Shown here piece after piece: positions 59,325 through 64,000 of a stretch of 64,000 nucleotides of DNA. The notes under the pieces were generated by a model that made no database searches, had not been told where the DNA came from, and saw only the letters and a program-made list of their open reading frames with translations. Position 1 is the stretch's first letter. Every line of letters begins with the position of its first letter. A program made the translations under genes and the position numbers. Source of the DNA: Phoronis australis (lineage: Eukaryota; Phoronida; Phoronidae); contig NMRA01000614.1 in the NCBI GenBank assembly GCA_002633005.1, forward strand, positions 76,974 through 140,973, given 5' to 3'.

Positions 59325-60115
59325 CCACTTTTACTGTTTTCTAGTCTGTTTTGGTGTCCGTCCCTCTATCAATCAAACCCCTCTAAGACAAGGATTGTTG
59401 TGAAAATTGTTCTTAGTGGAAAGAGGACAGTTGACGACTTCACTTATTGTGGCGCCTCCTAGTGGCAGTTTTGTTTTTGTTTTTGTTTTTGCACCCATAG
59501 CTGTATCTCCTAAACCCACTGCAGGAACAATATTAAATTTAGCAAGTTTATTTATATGAAGCTCACAACGGACGGCGACTATTTTCAGGCGGTTCCGACG
59601 AACACTGTATGCCCTAGTGGCTATTTCATTTTTTCTTTTTTCTTCTGTTTCTCTGAAGTTCTTTGGCGGATTTTTATGAAATTTGCTAAATTATAATAAA
59701 GAAACGATGACATTTTCTCGTTTTTGGATGGGTTCGACGTATTTTGTGCTATCTAGTTGCCATTATTATGATACACCCCTAGAAGTACACCGTTTGTGGC
59801 GCATTCGTGAGCGCATTTCGACGCTTCGCGTTGCTGTTGTAATCAATTATCGCGCTTCTTGACTTATTTTGCAGTGAAATCATTGATTCTTTGGAACCGT
59901 ACCTCAAGAGTCTCGCACGATGAACAATAACAACAAAATGAAGTGAAGAAATGAAATTAGACTTGATTTGATAATTTCAATTCTCGATCAAATTTCAGTC
60001 GATCAGGCAGCTGGAAATTCTCTGTGCAAACTCTCGGGGTCTCAAGCTCTAATTATAGAATACATAGGTGACGTGCGAAAGTTGGCATTCCGGGTCTAGA
60101 GTTCTATGGTGTGGT

Positions 60116-60455
60116 TGAGCGCTTCTGGCCTAGGCTTGAGTCCAGGTTCTACAAATTAGATTGCACGGTGTGCCACTTTATGCCCGAGCAGAAATGCCAG
60201 TTCTATGCAGACCCCAAAATCACCTCTCGTCTGAGTAAAGGGCAAACTGAGGGCAATTTAAATCAAAAGTACGCCATTTTTATAGCCGCTTTAAGCTCAA
60301 CAGAATAATTAACGTTATGTGTAACTTGAACCCTATTTCACAAAAAATGCTATTTCAAAACTATAAGCTATGTATGCAGCAAGATATGTGAGGATTTCAA
60401 ATAAATTCAATTTCATGTAAAAGTCAGATTGCCATGGATAATATGTGCCACAATG
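60116..60455. other. unassigned non-coding DNA
   Basis: Right flank of the transposon insertion; a 65-codon open frame here has no support. Confidence 0.4.
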
Positions 60456-60699
60456 CAGGGGCGGATATAGGATTTTGAGTTAGGGGGGCCAGGGCACAGG
60501 AATAACCAGAATTTCGGCAGATGCGCGGGACCAGTCTAAAATGTAGGGATGCAGGGTCTCGAAGTTTTGGGTTTGCGGACCTTTTGACTAAAAAAACAAC
60601 GATAAACCCCCCCGAAGCTCCCCTGGTTGCGCGCATGTGCTAGTCGGCAATTCGAACCCGAACTGCCAAATGGTATCTGGTAGAATTTTAGGGAGGCCC
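60456..60699 (+). mobile_element. hAT-like element, right end lost; ambiguous base at 60700
   Basis: Left terminus CAGGGGCGGATATAGG with a G-rich subterminal run. Inner AACTGCCAAATGGTATCT and AGAATTTTAGGGAGGCCC match 23037-23076. The sequence breaks off at the single N at 60700, so the missing terminus could reflect an assembly join rather than a true truncation. Confidence 0.55.
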
Positions 60700-60700
60700 N

Positions 60701-63700
60701 GTGAGCTGACACCTTGCAGGACTCGTTTTCCGGCTACAGTGGAAGTTTCACTCGGTTCTGAAGTGGTCGATAAATCCTGCAATCGAAGTTCACTGACCGA
60801 ACTCGGGATCGTCTGGATTAGAGAAGCCCGCATCACTTCAACAAAATTTCGTGAAACTTCATAAATTAAAATGCGGCAGCAAGTTCTACCTACAGTGAAT
60901 CACGTGATCGGCATTGAACAATGCGCTTGAATTTGTAGTCTTGAAATACGGTAATTACTTTCAATTTGATAAAGTTAGCGTTATTTTGAAAAGTTACGCC
61001 CCTCGAGGGAAAGTGAATAAATTACGGACCTACAACTTTTCCAAAGTTCAAATGACCTAAATGTATATGATAATCTATCGTTTGATATAATGATTATGCT
61101 CGTAAAGTACGGGCGTAAAAGTGGCTTTATGCCGGTAATTTACAAGGATGGAATAATTTGAGTGTGGCACTTCTTTCTAAAGGCCAAAATATCGGTTTTA
61201 GTAAGTACGCTGATGGTCAGACGTGCTGCCTGCCGGCTCGTAAAAAATCACATCAGAACGTGGCATACAGACCCGATTTACTGGTTATGAAACCGGTCTC
61301 AACTTGTCCTTTACTGATTGGAAATGAATTCTGACCTTGAAGAAAGTGACAGTTACTTAGCGCTTAAGATCAGGCCCAATGAGTTGCCTCAGGCCAAGCT
61401 AAAATGTCCGTTCTTGCGGGCCAAGACCAGATATCACTTTCCAGGAACAAGCTAGAGGCCATTGTATAATGGGAGTTATCTAAATCAAGAGTACAAGGAG
61501 GTTTAGTGCTCAAAGTGTTCGTGGTGTCGATGTCTGATGAATTAATTAAATGCTTAATTAAAAGCCGTCGTCTTGTGAAGCCCCGGATCCGCGCCACACT
61601 GTGATCTTTCATTATTCGTTGAAATTATCTATGCAATGCAAAAAAATGAATTGACGAATGCATGCAGTATGTTATCTGGCCCAATAGAATATTTTCACGA
61701 AGCGCAACGGCCTCTGTTGGTCATACACTAATCTTTGAATGCGGCCGATAACTTGTCGGTCTTTTGTGACCTCACTGCCGGATTAAGGTGGCTTGGGACC
61801 CCTAAGTCCTTGAAGGCAAGAGGCCCCCAGTGACTTCACTTGTTCGTCACAAATTTTCACCCCTCTGTCCGGGCAATTGGGCCGTCCCGGATTACACGGC
61901 AAAAGAACTCTCTTTTGTCCGGCAGATAAGAAAACGCGTGACCTAGTTTTTGGAAATTAGGCACATTTTCGTGTCTCTCATTAATGTCGGGAAGGCGAAG
62001 AATTTCAGATCACCCATCCACGGGAATTTGTCCAGTTTATCAAACCTCTTCACGTCTGAGGTGCAACCCACAGCACAGCAGTAATACTTCGTTGGCATTG
62101 GAAGGACGAATAGAGTAGTGCAGCCAAGAGGAGAAATCAGACAATAACAAATAACATGTAAAACTCCAGTGGCACGAAAATGAGACAGCAAACGTGCCTG
62201 ACGGATGTTTACGGCACTGTGGGTAAATGCAGCGAGATTCGACTGTCTGTGTAATCCAGGACGGCCCTATTCCCGAGCTAACGCCCACCTTAGTCGGAAC
62301 AATTTCAAGCTACGCCTGATCGTCAAACTTTTCACCGACACCGCCTCCTGTCGATAGGACTTTTGTATGGTTCTGTGGCTACAAGAATTGGTCCTATTTT
62401 ATGCGGATCCTCTTTATGGCTCAGTGGATAATCCGGGGTTGCATCCCGTGCACACAAGAAACTGGACAATGAAGCTGGCGTTATCACATGCTTCGCTTAT
62501 AATGCATGACGTTATCTGGTGAATGTTTAGATCTTGCTTTTTCGCGAGTTTCTTGTGTTTATGGAACGTAGCCAGACAATGGTCGACCTTCTGCGAAAAT
62601 GCGCAGTGCTTTTTTGAGTTGTAAATTGTCCAACACTGTTGTGAAGCACAACTGTTATCATGTGTATGGTACATGTGACTTTAATATCCCGAAATAGAAA
62701 TTTACCCTCGGGCTTCAGTCAGCTGACGTATGCACGACTCTTGTGACAACAACTCGGTATAACATTACATTTGAACTTTTTCTGCAAATGTTGTTGTTTG
62801 TTTTGTTAAGTGTTATGATCATTGATACTCCGATCCATGAGACCCATTCATACTCGCTTATATGCAGCTGTGACCCGAGTTCAAATAATTGATTGATCGG
62901 TCAATTAGACATATAGTAGATACACACTAACTGGACTACTTTATCTAGTCGTCGTTGCTGAAGATATCGCCAAACGAGATAATGTAAGTAAAATCCACCT
63001 TGTTCGAAAATAATGGCAGGTTCACTTAACTTGCTTTCTATTTTTGACGAAAATATAATGAAAGAAATTTTGTACAATTAGTATAATGTTGCGATTATGT
63101 ATCAGTATTTACTATATAGCTGGAGAAACCAGGTTATGTTCATGCTCCTTGTTTTTAAACTGATGACTGATTGGTTGGTTGGTCACTTGATTGTGTGATT
63201 GATTGGTTTATTGATGGATCGATTGATTTGTGGTGATAGTTTAACTGAGTTTTGCCATATTTTGGAAGTGGTCCAAATGACCAATGTTTAACAGGATCTT
63301 AATTGTTTGTTTGCGAAAACATAATCACGAAAGGAACATCGGTGAGCCAACTTTAAAGGACACTAAAGTTTTTAATTCTGTCACAAGGTGTCGCATAGTT
63401 AGTACATCCCATCAGAGATAACAGCATTTGCTTAGCTGTACCATCCCTTCATGAAGTTTGAAAGACTCGGTCTGGGTAGTATTTCTTCACAGTTGTCGAT
63501 TAATTCGGTCGAAGTGTTCACGATTGTTGACTGAGTAGAATTTTTAAAGAGTTTTCACTCACACTTCGAACTTTTGAGTGTTGGCGAGGGTTGAACAGAG
63601 TATTATTTTCTTCAAACATTTAAGTGATGTAGTGATACTTAACATCCTGAAAAGCTAAGGTATGGCTTAAGAATTCTCATTTTATCGTCAGAAACGACGT

Positions 63701-64000
63701 GCATCTTTAAAACCTTCATTGTCTGTCTTTCAGTATGCTCAGATGAATAACAAGTTTCTACAAAATGCAACGTTTTCGAGAATACAGTAACAATAAGAAT
63801 ATCTTTTAATTTATAAACAAAGTGCATGCGCAGTGACTGTTTCGTCATTTCCGGTTCCATCCATGGAACGTTTTGTAGATCATCTACGTCTGGTTTCAAA
63901 TTGTTTAAAGCTGCCCATTGGGTCCTAGCTTATAACAAAACCTCCTCCATCGGAGGATCACAGCCATTGAAAGAACGTTATGATGAAGATTCAATTAAAA
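60701..64000. other. unassigned non-coding DNA
   Basis: No gene or clear repeat recognised except the terminus-like motif at 62542-62570 and a degenerate GATT tract at 63161-63232. A TGGCTCAGTGG A-box-like site at about 62418 has only a poor B box after it. Confidence 0.4.
63161..63232. repeat. degenerate (GATT)n tract
   Basis: Imperfect GATT/GGTT tetranucleotide repeats (TGATTGGTTGGTTGG, TTGATTGTGTGATTGATTGG, GGATCGATTGATT). Confidence 0.7.

Larger units (their letters stand above)
58848..59760 (+). repeat. tandem array: two 435-bp units plus a partial third
   Basis: The block TTTTCGGATGGATT/TTTTCGAATGAATT/TTTTTGGATGGGTT starts units at 58848, 59283 and 59717. Each unit carries three CTAGTGG-type cores (58876, 59028, 59174; 59318, 59459, 59614; then 59753) spaced 139-155 bp apart. 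Parts of the sub-units resemble each other: TATCTCCTAAAC then AAATTTAGC, versus TTTCTCTGAAG then AAATTTGC. This indicates a higher-order repeat of three diverged monomers of about 145 bp. A GTTTTT microsatellite (59469-59491) lies inside unit 2. A related dispersed copy exists at 3.9-4.2 kb. Confidence 0.85.
57192..60108. mobile_element. 2.9-kb non-autonomous TIR DNA transposon, possibly P-like
   Basis: Terminal inverted repeats at 57192-57222 and 60078-60108 begin CATAGAACTCTAG and match at about 26 of 31 positions without gaps. They are bounded by an exact 7-bp duplication. A 31-bp TIR beginning CA with a 7-8 bp duplication is the arrangement of P elements; Dada-type elements also make 6-7 bp duplications, so the superfamily stays open. 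No transposase-like frame survives. The interior carries a family C repeat (57650), a cluster of AAAGCGGGAC motifs (58.1-58.5 kb), a strong hairpin (58591) and a tandem array (58848-59760). It is either a cargo-filled deletion derivative or a nest of insertions. Confidence 0.75.
57185..60115. repeat. 7-bp target-site duplication of the 2.9-kb transposon
   Basis: GTGTGGT at 57185-57191 and 60109-60115 lies exactly outside the two TIRs. Confidence 0.8.

Noticed and set aside
62410-62455. tRNA-like TGGCTCAGTGG followed by GGTTGCATCC
   Set aside because: Boxes are too close together and the second has lost key positions; at best a deleted relic.

Overview
The window looks like repeat-rich, mostly non-coding nuclear DNA from an animal. 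It is AT-rich by eye. There are no operons or closely packed ORFs, and no open frame is longer than about 150 codons. Instead there are interspersed repeats of typical metazoan kinds: a tRNA-derived SINE with target-site duplications, short terminal-inverted-repeat (TIR) elements, a Penelope-like retroelement fragment, a TIR transposon with a 7-bp target duplication, and satellite-like tandem DNA. The mix would suit a marine invertebrate, perhaps a deuterostome, but the sequence alone does not name the species.

Layout. 1-13 kb: mostly unassigned DNA, with a hAT-like terminal fragment (1321), a relic of a satellite-like family (about 3925-4218, minus) and the first copy of a 350-bp repeat family (7681). 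13-24 kb: two copies of a 400-bp repeat, two copies of a short inverted-repeat (MITE-like) family, a 62-bp near-palindrome (18252), the best candidate protein-coding exon (19088-19480, closed by a consensus splice donor) and possible downstream exons. 23-30 kb: a full-length SINE (25468-25706) with a perfect 14-bp duplication, a degraded SINE, a candidate minus-strand ORF at 26.7-27.0 kb and a pyrimidine tract. 32-46 kb: four more copies of the 350-bp family, a 218-bp TIR element, a 365-bp repeat, another MITE copy and a 408-bp foldback element (45665-46072). 51-55 kb: a fourth MITE copy, microsatellites, a second full-length SINE (53446-53680, minus) and a Penelope-like 3' end in a large inverted repeat (54448-54988). 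57.2-60.1 kb: a 2.9-kb DNA transposon with about 31-bp TIRs and a 7-bp duplication. It carries a 435-bp tandem unit made of three roughly 145-bp monomers, each built around a CTAGTGG core, two of which fit the CTCF consensus perfectly. 60.4-64 kb: a truncated hAT-like element with one ambiguous base, and otherwise unassigned DNA.

No complete gene can be assembled. The only protein family recognised is the C-terminal, GIY-YIG-associated end of a Penelope-like retroelement. The interest lies in transposable-element architecture, especially the P-like element and its satellite cargo. All repeat relationships come from comparing the sequence by eye, so identities are approximate.
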